The notes under the pieces are model-generated. The model had not been told where the DNA came from and searched no databases. It worked only from the letters and a program-made list of their open reading frames with translations. This document shows, piece by piece, positions 5,508 through 5,615 of a stretch of 5,615 nucleotides of DNA. The translations under genes were made by a program, and so were the position numbers. The DNA comes from Peptoniphilaceae bacterium (GTDB lineage Bacteria > Bacillota > Clostridia > Tissierellales > Peptoniphilaceae). The stretch's first letter is position 1. Each line of letters starts with the position of its first letter. The stretch is from positions 155,661-161,275 of the forward strand of contig CABJAE010000005.1 in the NCBI GenBank assembly GCA_902363535.1, given 5' to 3'.

Positions 5508-5615
5508 CTATGCAGATTTCATTCGTTCACGGTATTGCTTCGGACTCAAGCCACCCAACTTTTCTTTGATTCGATCGTTGTTGTAGTAGCGGATGAAACG
5601 TTCGATGGAACGCAC
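5508..5615 (-). CDS. IS3-family transposase (OrfB), C-terminal end (cut by window edge)
   Basis: The last 35 codons and a TAG stop are visible on the minus strand. The peptide contains IERFIRYYNNDRIKEKLGG followed by LSPKQYRER. This is the characteristic C-terminal end of the integrase-core (rve) domain in IS150-group OrfB proteins, whose usual form is YYN-x-x-R-x-K-x-K-L-x-G-L-S-P-x-x-Y. The catalytic residues lie outside the window. The frame is intact up to the edge. Confidence 0.92.
   Translation of the reverse strand: MRSIERFIRYYNNDRIKEKLGGLSPKQYRERMKSA

Larger units (their letters stand above)
5437..5615 (-). mobile_element. IS3-family (IS150-like) insertion sequence, right end only
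   Basis: The end begins with TGACCCCATAAAGTTGGACT (5437-5456). This resembles IS3-family IS150-group termini, which start with TG and contain AAAGTTGGAC. Inside it lie a hairpin and the 3' end of the transposase. The rest of the element is beyond the window edge, so completeness and target duplication cannot be judged. The outer boundary at 5437 is inferred from the terminal TG. Confidence 0.85.

Noticed and set aside
1..5615. Composite transposon carrying pyrC and sdaA as cargo
   Set aside because: The flanking elements belong to different IS families with different ends, so they cannot mobilise the segment together. The enclosed genes are ordinary chromosomal metabolism.
1..5615. CRISPR array, tRNA, rRNA, toxin-antitoxin or defence system
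   Set aside because: No regularly spaced repeats, cloverleaf-like segments or small gene pairs of that kind are visible on either strand.

Overview
The window is a chromosomal segment, probably from a low-GC-lineage Gram-positive anaerobe (Bacillota, perhaps a Clostridia/Tissierellia relative). The evidence is strong AGGAGG-type ribosome binding sites, a two-subunit iron-sulfur L-serine dehydratase of the type known from Peptoniphilus and clostridia, and IS30, ISL3 and IS3 elements resembling those of Gram-positive bacteria. The host genes look clearly more GC-rich by eye than the IS30 fragment. The genus assignment is inference only.

Layout. Positions 1 to about 557 hold the 5' half of an IS30-family element on the minus strand, cut by the window edge. 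From about 558 to 1889 lies an ISL3-family element on the plus strand with an apparently intact transposase (633-1820). Its right inverted repeat is recognisable, but its outer left repeat is absent where it abuts the IS30 end, so the IS30 element probably inserted into the ISL3 left end. The ISL3 right end stops 4 nt from the stop codon of a minus-strand dihydroorotase gene (pyrC, 1894-3117). A short divergent promoter region (3118-3201) separates pyrC from the plus-strand sdaAB-sdaAA pair (3202-4762), which encodes the beta and alpha subunits of L-serine dehydratase with an 8-nt overlap. A small UBA/DUF4342-type membrane-associated protein follows (4876-5355) and ends at a strong intrinsic terminator. 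From 5437 to the window end lies the right end of an IS3-family (IS150-like) element, containing the last 35 codons of its transposase on the minus strand.

How it works together. The host core is ordinary metabolism: pyrimidine synthesis (PyrC), serine deamination to pyruvate and ammonia (SdaAB/SdaAA), and a small protein of unknown function. It is an island of four host genes bracketed by insertion sequences of three unrelated families. The most interesting details are at the IS boundaries. The ISL3 right end carries a hairpin and T-run that would act as the pyrC terminator. The IS3 right end carries a comparable terminator facing incoming host transcription. A perfect 10-bp inverted repeat pairs the inner left end of ISL3 with the transposase start codon, which looks like a device against read-through expression. 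I found no CRISPR array, tRNA, rRNA or convincing new multi-gene system.
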